A stretch of DNA of 64,000 nt from Bradyrhizobium macuxiense (GTDB lineage Bacteria > Pseudomonadota > Alphaproteobacteria > Rhizobiales > Xanthobacteraceae), in contig NZ_VITY01000001.1 in the NCBI RefSeq assembly GCF_007993935.1, positions 620,001-684,000 of the forward strand, written 5' to 3'. Under the pieces are notes generated by a model. It was not told the origin of the DNA. It searched no databases and saw only the letters and a list, made by a program, of their open reading frames with translations. Below are positions 32,208 to 39,993 of this stretch, in pieces. Made by a program: the position numbers and the translations under genes. Numbering within the stretch: the stretch's first letter is position 1; each line of letters starts with the position of its first letter.

Positions 32208-33767
32208 CTACGGCCGCGTCGACATGTTGCTCGGCGGCCCCACCTTGCGGATCGGCTCGGCGAGGCGTGCGAACTCGCAGAGCAGCGAGCGCGTCTTGCG
32301 CGGGTCGATCACCTCCTCGACCCAGAACTTTTCGGCCGAGCGGAACGGCGAGCGCAGCTTGTTGAGGCGATCCTCGATCTCGCGCAGCTTGGCGGCGGGA
32401 TCTTCGGCCGCGTCGATCTCGGCGCGATAGGCCGCCTCGATGCCGCCCTCGAGCGGCAGCGAGCCCCAATAGGCCGACGGCCATGCATAGCGCATCGAGA
32501 AGCGGTTGGCCGGCTGATGCACCACGCCGGCAACACCAAAGGCATTGCGGATGATGATGGTGCACCAGGGCACCGTGCTCTGGTTGACCGCGGCCATCGC
32601 CCGCACGCCGTGGCGGATGGTCGCCGACTTCTCGGCCTCGAGCCCGATCATGAAGCCGGGGCAATCCATCAGATAGACCACCGGCAGATGGAAGGTCTCG
32701 GCGAAGTCGACCCAGCGCACCACCTTCTGGCAGGCGTCCGCGGTCCACGAGCCGCCATAGTGGAAGGGATCGCTGGCGAGCAGCAGTACGGCCCGGCCCT
32801 CGATCCGCGCCAGCCCGGTGATAACAGGCCGGCCGAAATTGGCGGCGACCTCGAAGAACGAGCCCTTGTCGACGACGGCCTCGATGATCGGCCGCATCTT
32901 GTAGACCTGCCGCCGGTTGCGCGGCACGGCCTTCATCAGCGATTCCTCGGCACGTTCCGGATCGTCGGTGCAGGGAATGGTCGGCGGCAAATCGTAGACC
33001 GACGACGGCAGGTAGGACAGGAAGCGCCGCGCGTAGTCGAACGCCTCCTCCTCGGTGTCGACGGCCTGGTCGATCCCGCCGGCACGGGTCTGGATGTCGG
33101 CGCCGCCGAGCTCCTGCTTGGTCAGATCCTGGCCGAGCCGCTTCACCACCGGCGGACCGGCGACGAACATCGCGGAGCTCTTGGTCATGACCGAGTAATG
33201 CGTGGCCGCCAGCCGCGCGGCACCCAGGCCCGCGACCGAGCCGAGCCCGAGGCCGACCACCGGCACCTGAGCCAGATTGGCAAGCGTGAACCAGTACGAA
33301 CGGGTGCCGCCGACGCCGCCGGGCAGATTGGCGGCGCCCCTGGTCTCGATGGTCTTCACCGAGCCGCCGCCGCCGGATCCCTCGATCACGCGGATGATCG
33401 GCAGGCGGAAGTCGTGCGCCATCTCCTCCGCCATCAGCGGCTTGGCCGAAATCGAGGCATCCGCCGAGCCGCCGCGCACGGTGAAATCGTCGCCGACCAC
33501 GACCACGGTGCGGCCGTCGACCCTGGCCCGGCCGAACACGCAGTTCGCCGGCGTCAGATGCTTGAGTTCGTTGCTCTCGTCGTATTCGGCGATGCCGGAG
33601 ATGGCGCCGACCTCGTGAAAGCTGTTCTGGTCGACGAGCTTGTCGATGCGCTCACGAACCGTGAGCCGGCCCTGGTCGCGTTGCCGCTTGACCTTGTCAA
33701 CGCCTCCCATCTCCCGCGCGAACGCTTCGCGCCGGGCGAGGTCGTCGAGTTCCGGCTTCCAGTTCAT
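32208..33767 (-). CDS. Biotin-dependent acyl-CoA carboxylase, carboxyltransferase subunit
   Basis: 519 residues with N- and C-terminal carboxyltransferase halves. VGDDFTVRGGSADASISAKP and the oxyanion pairs around EGSGGGGSV and GLGLGSVAGLGAARLA in the first half; MDCPGFMIGLEAEKSATIRHG and RNAFGVAG in the second. It moves CO2 from carboxybiotin to an acyl-CoA; the substrate (acetyl-, propionyl-, methylcrotonyl-, geranyl-CoA) is not decided by what I can see. GGGAG stands seven bases before the start, which lies inside the end of the IclR gene. A biotin carrier gene is nearby but no biotin carboxylase. Confidence 0.9.
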   Translation of the reverse strand: MNWKPELDDLARREAFAREMGGVDKVKRQRDQGRLTVRERIDKLVDQNSFHEVGAISGIAEYDESNELKHLTPANCVFGRARVDGRTVVVVGDDFTVRGGSADASISAKPLMAEEMAHDFRLPIIRVIEGSGGGGSVKTIETRGAANLPGGVGGTRSYWFTLANLAQVPVVGLGLGSVAGLGAARLAATHYSVMTKSSAMFVAGPPVVKRLGQDLTKQELGGADIQTRAGGIDQAVDTEEEAFDYARRFLSYLPSSVYDLPPTIPCTDDPERAEESLMKAVPRNRRQVYKMRPIIEAVVDKGSFFEVAANFGRPVITGLARIEGRAVLLLASDPFHYGGSWTADACQKVVRWVDFAETFHLPVVYLMDCPGFMIGLEAEKSATIRHGVRAMAAVNQSTVPWCTIIIRNAFGVAGVVHQPANRFSMRYAWPSAYWGSLPLEGGIEAAYRAEIDAAEDPAAKLREIEDRLNKLRSPFRSAEKFWVEEVIDPRKTRSLLCEFARLAEPIRKVGPPSNMSTRP

Positions 33768-34686
33768 TCACTACTCCCGTTTTGATGATTTTGTTGTTGT
33801 TATGGGTGGTCACCGGAAGCGATTTGCGTTCGATCCGATTGCTGAAGATGTCGCCGTCGGCGCCTTCGAGCAGGCTGCCGAGCGCGGCGGCGAGTTCGAC
33901 CATTTGCGGCGCGACCTCGCGATGCAGCCGCGCCTCGTCATACATCGCCGAGAGCAGGCCGATCGTGGTGACCACATAGGTCTGATATTGCGGCGACCAC
34001 AGCGGCACCGCGACGCCGTTGATGTGCGGGCTCCACAGGCCGCAGGCGACGACATAGCCGTGCTCCTGCAGATGCCGGCGGTTGGCCGCGATGCGCGGCG
34101 TCAGCATTTTGGCACTCTCGGGCAGCTCGCCTTCCATCTCCGCGATCAGTGCATCGCCGATCGCGGGATCGAGCGCCGCGGTGTAGGCATGGCCGGCGGC
34201 GGTGGTCGCCATCGAGATGCGGCTGCCGGTCGCCTCATGCAGGCCGAGCGCATTCGCCGCGCGGGCGAACTCCAGATAGACCAGATGAAAACGGTCGGGG
34301 ATGACGAAGCCCACGGTGCCGGGCAATTGGTCCGCGACATCCTGCAAGCGCAGCCGGATCAGATTGCGAAGCTGCAGCCCCTTCATCATCGTGGTGCTCA
34401 TCGCGACCGCGCTCGGCCCGATGCGATATTTCTGATCGCGCGGCAGATAGACGAGCTGTCCCATCCGCGTCAGCGTGTGCGTCAAGCGCGACACCGTCGA
34501 ACGCGGCAGACCGCAGCGGTTCGAGATCTCGAGATTGCCGAGCCGCGCTTCATGTCCTTCGAAGCACCGCAACACGTCGAAGGCGCGTGACACCACCTGG
34601 ATCACATCGCCATCGCCAGTCTCGCTGGCGAGCATTCCCTGCCTGCTAAGCCGTTCCGAGCGCCGTCCCATTTTGTTTGGCTCCAT
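33697..34686 (-). CDS. IclR-family transcriptional regulator
   Basis: 329 residues. HTH in GNLEISNRCGLPRSTVSRLTHTLTRMG, then the effector domain with ATGSRISMATTAAGHAYTAAL and ARLHREVAPQMVELAAALG. The last 30 or so residues (from NKIIKTGVVNELEAG) run 71 bases into the following carboxyltransferase gene and are poor in family features. An alternative ATG at 34671 has GGAG upstream and would free the palindrome at 34685-34709 to act as an operator. It is divergent from the biotin carrier gene and should control carboxylase genes on both sides. Confidence 0.86.
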   Translation of the reverse strand: MEPNKMGRRSERLSRQGMLASETGDGDVIQVVSRAFDVLRCFEGHEARLGNLEISNRCGLPRSTVSRLTHTLTRMGQLVYLPRDQKYRIGPSAVAMSTTMMKGLQLRNLIRLRLQDVADQLPGTVGFVIPDRFHLVYLEFARAANALGLHEATGSRISMATTAAGHAYTAALDPAIGDALIAEMEGELPESAKMLTPRIAANRRHLQEHGYVVACGLWSPHINGVAVPLWSPQYQTYVVTTIGLLSAMYDEARLHREVAPQMVELAAALGSLLEGADGDIFSNRIERKSLPVTTHNNNKIIKTGVVNELEAGTRRPRPARSVRAGDGRR

Positions 34687-34709
34687 TCCGTCATGCGGAA
34701 TAAAATTCC
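34685..34709. promoter_or_regulatory. Candidate IclR operator with three alternating half-sites
   Basis: ATTCCG-TCATG-CGGAAT is a perfect palindrome, and GGAAT-AAA-ATTCC overlaps it, giving ATTCC / GGAAT / ATTCC. GGAAT-type dyads are common for IclR proteins. It covers the first ATG of the regulator gene, so either autoregulation by direct steric block or use of the next ATG is implied. Confidence 0.5.
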
Positions 34710-34801
34710 ACTTGCAGATGAAGCTACCTCAGGCAATCTGCCGCCACAACAAAAAGCCGTTCGCCGGATGAAATTTCCGCAAGACGGTATCGGAGAGTGG
34801 A

Positions 34802-35023
34802 ATGCCAGAGATCAAGGTTGTGACCGAAGTTGCCGGGCGCGTCTGCGCGCTTCCTGTTGAAGCCGGCAGCAGCATCGGCGATGGCGACGAGATCGCGTTC
34901 GTCGAGGCGATGAAGATGGAGATACCGGTCACGTCGACGGCAGCAGGCAAAATCAAGTCGATTCTGGTGAGGATTGACGATGTCATCGCCGAAGGCCAGG
35001 CGATCGCGATCGTCGAGACCTGA
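34802..35023 (+). CDS. Stand-alone biotin carboxyl carrier protein
   Basis: 73 residues, only a biotinyl/lipoyl domain. The biotin attachment sequence is FVEAMKMEI, with Lys38 biotinylated; two symmetrical hairpins flank it as in all such domains. Proteins of this length serve as the carrier for split acyl-CoA carboxylases. The carboxyltransferase subunit lies across the IclR gene on the other strand. GGAG stands six bases before the ATG. Confidence 0.9.
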   Translation: MPEIKVVTEVAGRVCALPVEAGSSIGDGDEIAFVEAMKMEIPVTSTAAGKIKSILVRIDDVIAEGQAIAIVET

Positions 35024-35116
35024 CGGCGGGCGCGCCGTCGCCTCGCGCGGATCAAATTCCCAGATGCCGCACCCTGGGTGGTGGTTTGCCTTGCAGCCAA
35101 CGCAACGACGCACGCT

Positions 35117-35164
35117 GTTTCGCTTTCGAAACATTCCTGATCAATAAGTTTCGTATGACGAAAC
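35117..35164. promoter_or_regulatory. Paired GTTTCG dyads upstream of the glutaminase gene
   Basis: GTTTCG-CTTT-CGAAAC (35117-35132) and GTTTCG-TATGA-CGAAAC (35148-35164) are two perfect inverted repeats whose centres are 31-32 bases apart, about three helical turns. They lie in an otherwise empty 274-base gap between the biotin carrier and glutaminase genes. No regulator gene of known type points to them. Confidence 0.5.
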
Positions 35165-35297
35165 AAATGCCGAGCAACCGCTCGTTTTGTGAACATCTGT
35201 TCGAAAGTCGGCATCCTCTCGAGCCGGCCGCCTCACGGGCCGACGCCGAGGCGCGCTCGGTTGCGCGCGCCCTGATTGCGTTGCACAAGATGAGGCG

Positions 35298-37157
35298 ATG
35301 AAACGATCGCCTCCTCCCGTCACCGCCAGCACCGTCAACTGGGCCCGCTCGCAGCCGCCGCTGCTGCGGTTTCTGCACACTTGTTACGCAAATTTCCTCG
35401 CCGAGGCCGGCGGCGCGGTTGCCGACTACATCCCCGAGCTCGGCAAGGCCGATCCTGCCCATTTTGGCATCAGCCTGGCGACGCTCGACGGCCATGTCTA
35501 TGAGGTCGGCGACACCAGGGTGCCGTTCACCATCCAGTCGATGTCGAAGCCGTTCGTGTTCGCGCTGGCGCTGGACACGCTGGGCGCCGAGCGGGTGGAA
35601 AGCGTGATCGGCGTCGAACCATCCGGCGACCCCTTCAATTCGATCCGGCTCAATGCAGACAACCACCCGTTCAATGCGATGGTGAACGCCGGCGCGATCG
35701 CCTGCTCCGGCCTGCTCCATGCCGGCAAGGGCGACGGCGCGTTCGACTACATCCGCCACGCGCTCGGCCGCTTCGCCGGACGCGAGCTTGACGTCGACGA
35801 GGCGGTCTACGCCTCCGAGAGCGCCACCGGCGATCGCAACCGGGCGATCGGCTATCTCTTGCGCACCAACAGCGTGATCACCGAGAACGTGCCTGCGGTG
35901 CTCGACGTCTATTTCCGGCAATGCGCCATCCTGGTCACCGCGCGCGACACCGCCGTGATGGCGGCGACGCTGGCCAACCGCGGCATCAATCCCTTGACCG
36001 GCGAACAGGTGGTGACACCCTACGCGATCGCGCGCACGCTCTCGGTGATGACGTCGTCCGGGATGTACGACTACGCCGGCGAATGGATCTACCGTGTCGG
36101 CATCCCCGCCAAGAGCGGGGTCGGCGGCGGCATCCTGGCGGCGCTGCCGGCGCGGCTCGGGCTCGGCAGCTATTCGCCGAAACTCGACAAGCACGGCAAC
36201 AGCGTGCGCGGCATCAAGGTCTGCGAGGCGCTATCGGCGCATTACGACCTCCACATGCTGAACCGCAGCGACGACGCCCGCCACAGCATCATCGCCGACT
36301 ACAATATCGGCAAGAACCCGTCGCGCCGGGTGCGGCGGCCGCAGGAACAGGAGATCCTGGCAAAGCACTTCCAGGAGGTCCGCGTGATCGAACTGGTCGG
36401 CACGCTGTCGCTCTCCAATGTCGACTACGTCTCGCGCCGGCTCGCCGGCAGCCCGCGGCCGGAGTTCGTAATCTTCGACCTGCGCCGCGTCACTGCGACG
36501 ACCCGCGCCGGCGCAAGGCTGGTCGCGGAGGCCTTCCAGGAACTGGCCGAGCTCGGCGTCACCGTGATCCTGTCCGGCATCAAGCGGACCTCGCGCGAAT
36601 GGACCACGATCAGCGAGTGGACCAACCGGCTCGGCAATATCAGGGATTTCTATCTGCTCGACACCGCGATCGAATGGGCCGAGGACCAGATCGTCTACCG
36701 CTATGGCGGCTCGATCGACTTCCTCGAGACCACCGAGCTTTCCGAGCAGCCGCTGCTGGCCGGATTGAGCGAAGCCGAGATCGCCGACCTCGCCGCGCTC
36801 TGCACGGTCAACACTTATCAGCCGAATGAGAAGATCATCACCGCGGGCAGCGAGGCGACCTCGCTGTTCTTCCTGCGCAGCGGCGTGGTCCACGTCACCC
36901 TGCCCGACGGCATCCGGCTCGCGACCCTGACCGCCGGCATGGCGTTCGGCGAGATGGCACTGCTGGAGCCGACGCGCTCGGCGGATGTGGTGGCCGACAT
37001 GTCGGCGACCACCTATGAAGTGACGATCCAGGATTTCGAGCGCTTCCGCGAGCAACATCCACGCGCCGGCGAGCGGATCATGCGCAACCTCGCGCAGATT
37101 CTCGCCGAGCGGCTGATTGTGGCGAACGCGAAGGTCGATCTGCTGACGTCGGGGTAG
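35298..37157 (+). CDS. glsA: Glutaminase fused to STAS and cyclic-nucleotide-binding domains
   Basis: 619 residues, twice the length of a normal bacterial glutaminase. Residues of about 24-310 are the serine-lactamase-like glutaminase fold with the Ser81-x-x-Lys84 pair in TIQSMSKPF; the enzyme turns glutamine into glutamate and ammonia. About 355-465 resemble a STAS domain (VIELVGTLSLSNVDYVSRRL, FVIFDLRRVTATTRAGARLV), and about 485-605 a CRP-type cNMP-binding domain (GSEATSLFFLRSGVVHV, GMAFGEMALLEPTRSADVVA). The PBC-like FGEMALLEPTRSA keeps the Glu and Arg that bind cyclic nucleotide phosphate and ribose. Allosteric control by a cyclic nucleotide is implied. Confidence 0.9.
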   Translation: MKRSPPPVTASTVNWARSQPPLLRFLHTCYANFLAEAGGAVADYIPELGKADPAHFGISLATLDGHVYEVGDTRVPFTIQSMSKPFVFALALDTLGAERVESVIGVEPSGDPFNSIRLNADNHPFNAMVNAGAIACSGLLHAGKGDGAFDYIRHALGRFAGRELDVDEAVYASESATGDRNRAIGYLLRTNSVITENVPAVLDVYFRQCAILVTARDTAVMAATLANRGINPLTGEQVVTPYAIARTLSVMTSSGMYDYAGEWIYRVGIPAKSGVGGGILAALPARLGLGSYSPKLDKHGNSVRGIKVCEALSAHYDLHMLNRSDDARHSIIADYNIGKNPSRRVRRPQEQEILAKHFQEVRVIELVGTLSLSNVDYVSRRLAGSPRPEFVIFDLRRVTATTRAGARLVAEAFQELAELGVTVILSGIKRTSREWTTISEWTNRLGNIRDFYLLDTAIEWAEDQIVYRYGGSIDFLETTELSEQPLLAGLSEAEIADLAALCTVNTYQPNEKIITAGSEATSLFFLRSGVVHVTLPDGIRLATLTAGMAFGEMALLEPTRSADVVADMSATTYEVTIQDFERFREQHPRAGERIMRNLAQILAERLIVANAKVDLLTSG

Positions 37158-37350
37158 CTCTTTCTTCTCCCTCGCCCCGCTCTTGCGGGGTCGAGACGAG
37201 CGAAGCTCGCTCTTGGAGGGTTGGGGTGATGGGCTGCCTCCGCAAAAAAGGTGAACGTCGAACTCGCGGAGACTCCCCCTCACCCGGAGCGCATTGCGCT
37301 TCGCTGCCTGCGCTCCGGCCTCTCCCCGCAAGCGGGGCGAGGCGAAGCAG
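37158..37350. repeat. Long imperfect palindromic element, GCGGAGAC/CTCACCCGGAGCG type
   Basis: TTCTCCCTCGCCCCGCTCTT-GCGGGG at one end and CTCTCCCCGCAAGCGGGGCG at the other, with GGAGGGTTGGGGTGATGGG / CCCCCTCACCC inside. Related in layout to the repeat at 10431 but diverged. It lies between convergent genes. Confidence 0.65.
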
Positions 37351-37370
37351 TTCACGCCCGTGGTTAGACC

Positions 37371-37898
37371 TCAGCTCACCACTTCCGTCACCGGCTGCAT
37401 GTCGATCTCGAAGGTCTCGAGAAACTTCGACGTCATGATGTAAAAACCGACCGAGAGCTGCAGCTCGATCAACGCCGCCGGCGTCAACAGCGCCGCGATC
37501 GCCTTGAAGGTCGCGTCAGTCGGCTTCTTCAGCTTGACGATCTCGTCGGTGAAGGTGAGCGCGGCGCGCTGCACCTCGTTGAAGCAGGTCGCGGACTGCC
37601 AGTTCTCGAGCGCTGCGTTCTGCTCGTCGGTGACGCCGACATTCTTGCCGATGCGCTTGTGCGCGACGATCTCGTAAGGCGCCTCGCACAGAATGCCGGT
37701 GCGCGTGATCGCAAGCTCGCGCACGATCGGATCGAGCTCACCCTTGTGGCGGATCGCGCCGCCGAGCCGGCAGTACTGTTCAAAGTAGCTCGGCGAATGC
37801 GCCATCATGCGGAAGATGTTGGCGTTGCGGTTCTTGTCGAGGATTTCGCGGGTCCGCGGGCTTGCCTTCGCGGGATCGGAGTAGTCGATACGGGCCAT
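37371..37898 (-). CDS. Carboxymuconolactone decarboxylase-family protein (AhpD-like fold, no CxxC)
   Basis: 175 residues. The region VRELAITRTGILCEAPYEIVAHKRIG corresponds to the AhpD active site, but the second cysteine of CxxC is absent (C-E-A-P), while the His is kept. That argues against an alkylhydroperoxidase and leaves the role open. The upstream gap contains GTTTC-N10-GAAAC close to the start. No neighbouring gene suggests a pathway. Confidence 0.8.
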   Translation of the reverse strand: MARIDYSDPAKASPRTREILDKNRNANIFRMMAHSPSYFEQYCRLGGAIRHKGELDPIVRELAITRTGILCEAPYEIVAHKRIGKNVGVTDEQNAALENWQSATCFNEVQRAALTFTDEIVKLKKPTDATFKAIAALLTPAALIELQLSVGFYIMTSKFLETFEIDMQPVTEVVS

Positions 37899-38143
37899 TT
37901 CCTAACCTTGATCTTGCTGTCGTTTCTGTCGGGTTCGAAACAGTATCGGTCGGCCGTCGCAGGAGCAACACGCCCGAGTCAAATTGCCGCCGCATTCAAA
38001 GACAACCCTACCAAAGTCGATATTCGCTGAGTGGGGACTCGTCAAAAGCGAATGCTCGACGCGGGGTGTTCCGAGTACAAAATCTGGCCGTCGCGCGCGC
38101 AATTTGCGCAACGATGAGTCACGCCCAAGTCTAGGGGAAACGC

Positions 38144-38245
38144 ATGAAGGAAGCCACCAAGAGGGCGGCCTCGGAAGCGCTTGCGCAAATGCTGGCGGTG
38201 ACGGCGATGCTCGTCATCGCCAGCGTCATTTTTTACTGGCACTGA
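38144..38245 (+). CDS. Small membrane protein, 33 residues
   Basis: MKEATKRAASEALAQ is followed by MLAVTAMLVIASVIFYWH, a single hydrophobic helix at the C-terminus. AGGGGA stands seven bases before the ATG. The small size, positive N-terminus and tail helix resemble other membrane micropeptides; I recognise no family. Its stop touches a palindromic repeat. Confidence 0.55.
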   Translation: MKEATKRAASEALAQMLAVTAMLVIASVIFYWH

Positions 38246-38291
38246 GGCATGGTCCCGAAAAGTGTGTAGCGGTTTTCGGAAAGATCATGCC
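38246..38291. repeat. Palindromic repeat, GGCATGGTC-CCGAAAA family
   Basis: GGCATGGTCCCGAAAAGTGT and GGTTTTCGGAAAGATCATGCC pair over most of their length. A diverged member lies at 60397. This element type (GCATGATCTTTTCGGAAAA) is widespread in rhizobia. Confidence 0.8.
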
Positions 38292-38374
38292 TAAACAAGT
38301 CATCCGCAACTGGAGGGGCGAGAGCGAACCAATTCGGCCTGGTTTCGCGTTCTGACTGGATCGTTCAGCCCCTC

Positions 38375-38734
38375 TCATTTCGCCTTTGCGAAGTACGGAA
38401 CCAACCGTCCCGCAAATTGCGTGAAGCGCGCCGAGACCTTGTCGCCGATGGCAAGGTCGTTGTCGCCATGCGCCATCATGCGGAAGCCCTCGTCGGCATC
38501 GACCAGCACGATGTTGTAGGGCACATGCGCCCGCGTCTCCGGCGTCGCGGCACGGCAGACCAGCGAGGTCGCATAGACAGTCCCTGCCCCGCTCGCGCGA
38601 TGCTCGGCGAGATCAGCCGAGCCGCACGCCGCGCAGAAGCTACGGCGGAAATACTGCCGCGCGCCGCAGGCGCTGCAGGTCTGGTAGACGATGGCTTCCA
38701 CGCCCTTGGTCCAGTCAGCGATCGGTCCACTCAT
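38375..38734 (-). CDS. DUF35 (Zn ribbon plus OB-fold) protein, partner of the thiolase-like gene
   Basis: 119 residues. A zinc ribbon with Cys20, Cys23, Cys34 and Cys37 (CSACG, CAACG) is followed by an OB fold (YATSLVCRAATPE, VPYNIVLVDADEGFRMMAHG). Its ATG overlaps the TGA of the preceding thiolase-like gene. DUF35 proteins bind acyl-CoA and form complexes with cysteine-less thiolase folds, as in the Ltp2 steroid retro-aldolase. A longer antisense-side frame in the same register is not the gene. Confidence 0.86.
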   Translation of the reverse strand: MSGPIADWTKGVEAIVYQTCSACGARQYFRRSFCAACGSADLAEHRASGAGTVYATSLVCRAATPETRAHVPYNIVLVDADEGFRMMAHGDNDLAIGDKVSARFTQFAGRLVPYFAKAK

Positions 38735-39867
38735 CGCACGCGCTCCAGGAACATGCTGACATGCGACGACAGCACGCCGCCGTCGCCGTGCAGCAGCGCG
38801 ACCGAGGCGTCGCGCACCTGGCGGTTTTCGGCGCGGCCGGTCATCTGCAGATGGGTCTCGACCAGATGCGCCATCGCGCCGCCGACACCGCAATGTCCAT
38901 AGCTGAGCAGGCCGCCGTGGGTGTTGAGCGGCATCTCGCCATCCCCATTGAAATAGCCGGCGCGCACCCGCGCCGGCGCCTCGCCGCGCCCGGCGAGGCC
39001 GAGATCTTCCAGCAGCATCGCGAGCGTGATCGTGAAGCTGTCGTAGACTGCGGCGTAACGCACGTCCGAGATCGCGATGCCCGACGCCTGCTTCGCTTTC
39101 GCGATCGAAATCTCCGCACCGAGTTCGCTGAGCGCAGGCGCCGCCGTGACGTGCTGATGGGTGTGCGCCTGGGCGCAGCCGCGGATGCGGACCCGCCTGT
39201 CTCCGGTCGGCTCGCGGCTGATCACGCAGGCCGCACCGCCGTCGGACACCGGGCAGCAATCGAGCAGTTTTAACGGCATCGCCACCGGCTTGGAGGCCAT
39301 CACGTCGGCAACCGTGATCGGCTCGTGGAACTGCGCGCCGGGATGCGTCAGCGCGTGCTTGCGCATCAGCACCGCGAACTCGGCAAGGTCCTCCTGCGTC
39401 ACGCCGTACTCATGCATGTAGCGGGTCGCGACCAGGCCGTAATAGGCCGGGATCGTCGGCCCCAGCGTCACCTCGTAGTCGGGATGCCCGACTTGGGCCA
39501 GCGCCTGAATCGAGGCGTCGCGGCTCTGCCCGGTCAGCCGGTTCTCGCCGCCGACCACCAGCACGTGCTTCGCCACGCCGGCATCGACCAGGTGATGCGC
39601 CAGCATTGTCATCGCAAGGCCCGTGGCGCCGCCGACCTGCACGGCGTGGGCGTAGGACGGGCGGATGCCGAAGTGCTCGGCGAACACGGTGGCCAGCATA
39701 ATGTGCGGCGAGACCGTGGAGTAGCCGCACAGGATGCCGTCGATGTCGGAGCGCTTCAGCCCGGCATCGGAGATCGCAAGCTCGGCCGCCTTGCTCATCA
39801 GGTCGAGCGAGGACAGGCCCTCATGCCTGCCGTAGGACGTGAGGCCGACGCCGGTGACGAAGCTCAT
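38731..39867 (-). CDS. SCP2-thiolase-like protein without the nucleophilic cysteine
   Basis: 378 residues, a thiolase fold. Where thiolases have NxxCGSG, this protein reads HAVQVGGATGLAM (about 74-86), so the acyl-enzyme cysteine is absent; the NEAF box is VYDSFTI, and GGLLSYGHCGVGGA keeps a His. These changes, and overlap with a DUF35 gene, resemble Ltp2-type aldolases, which cleave a beta-hydroxyacyl-CoA into a ketone or aldehyde and a shorter acyl-CoA. A thiolase or carrier role cannot be excluded. The 39-residue upstream extension in frame lies in a palindromic repeat and was discarded. Confidence 0.85.
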   Translation of the reverse strand: MSFVTGVGLTSYGRHEGLSSLDLMSKAAELAISDAGLKRSDIDGILCGYSTVSPHIMLATVFAEHFGIRPSYAHAVQVGGATGLAMTMLAHHLVDAGVAKHVLVVGGENRLTGQSRDASIQALAQVGHPDYEVTLGPTIPAYYGLVATRYMHEYGVTQEDLAEFAVLMRKHALTHPGAQFHEPITVADVMASKPVAMPLKLLDCCPVSDGGAACVISREPTGDRRVRIRGCAQAHTHQHVTAAPALSELGAEISIAKAKQASGIAISDVRYAAVYDSFTITLAMLLEDLGLAGRGEAPARVRAGYFNGDGEMPLNTHGGLLSYGHCGVGGAMAHLVETHLQMTGRAENRQVRDASVALLHGDGGVLSSHVSMFLERVR

Positions 39868-39887
39868 GGTGTCACTACCCTCTCCAT

Positions 39888-39970
39888 CGTCATTCCGGGG
39901 CGATGCGAAAGCATCGAACCCGGAATCTCGAGATTCCGGGTCTGGTCCTTCGGACCATCCCGGAATGACG
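39888..39970. repeat. Palindromic repeat, CGTCATTCCGGGG family
   Basis: Arms CGTCATTCCGGGGCGATGCG and TCCCGGAATGACG, with inner hairpins GATGCGAAAGCATC, CCGGAATCTCGAGATTCCGG and GGTCCTTCGGACC. Another copy, with inserts, is at 62332. Confidence 0.9.
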
Positions 39971-39993
39971 ACCATCACTAGCACTTCCCATCA

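Noticed and set aside
37922..37941. GTTTC-N10-GAAAC before the AhpD-like gene as a copy of the glsA dyads
   Set aside because: The half-sites are one base shorter and the spacing is different; the match is probably coincidence.
38287..38355. 22-codon frame starting in the GCATGATC repeat
   Set aside because: It starts inside the repeat, has no ribosome site and no protein-like composition.
38735..39259. Longer frame in register upstream of the DUF35 gene
   Set aside because: It runs inside the thiolase-like gene in another frame. DUF35 features and the ATGA overlap start at 38734.
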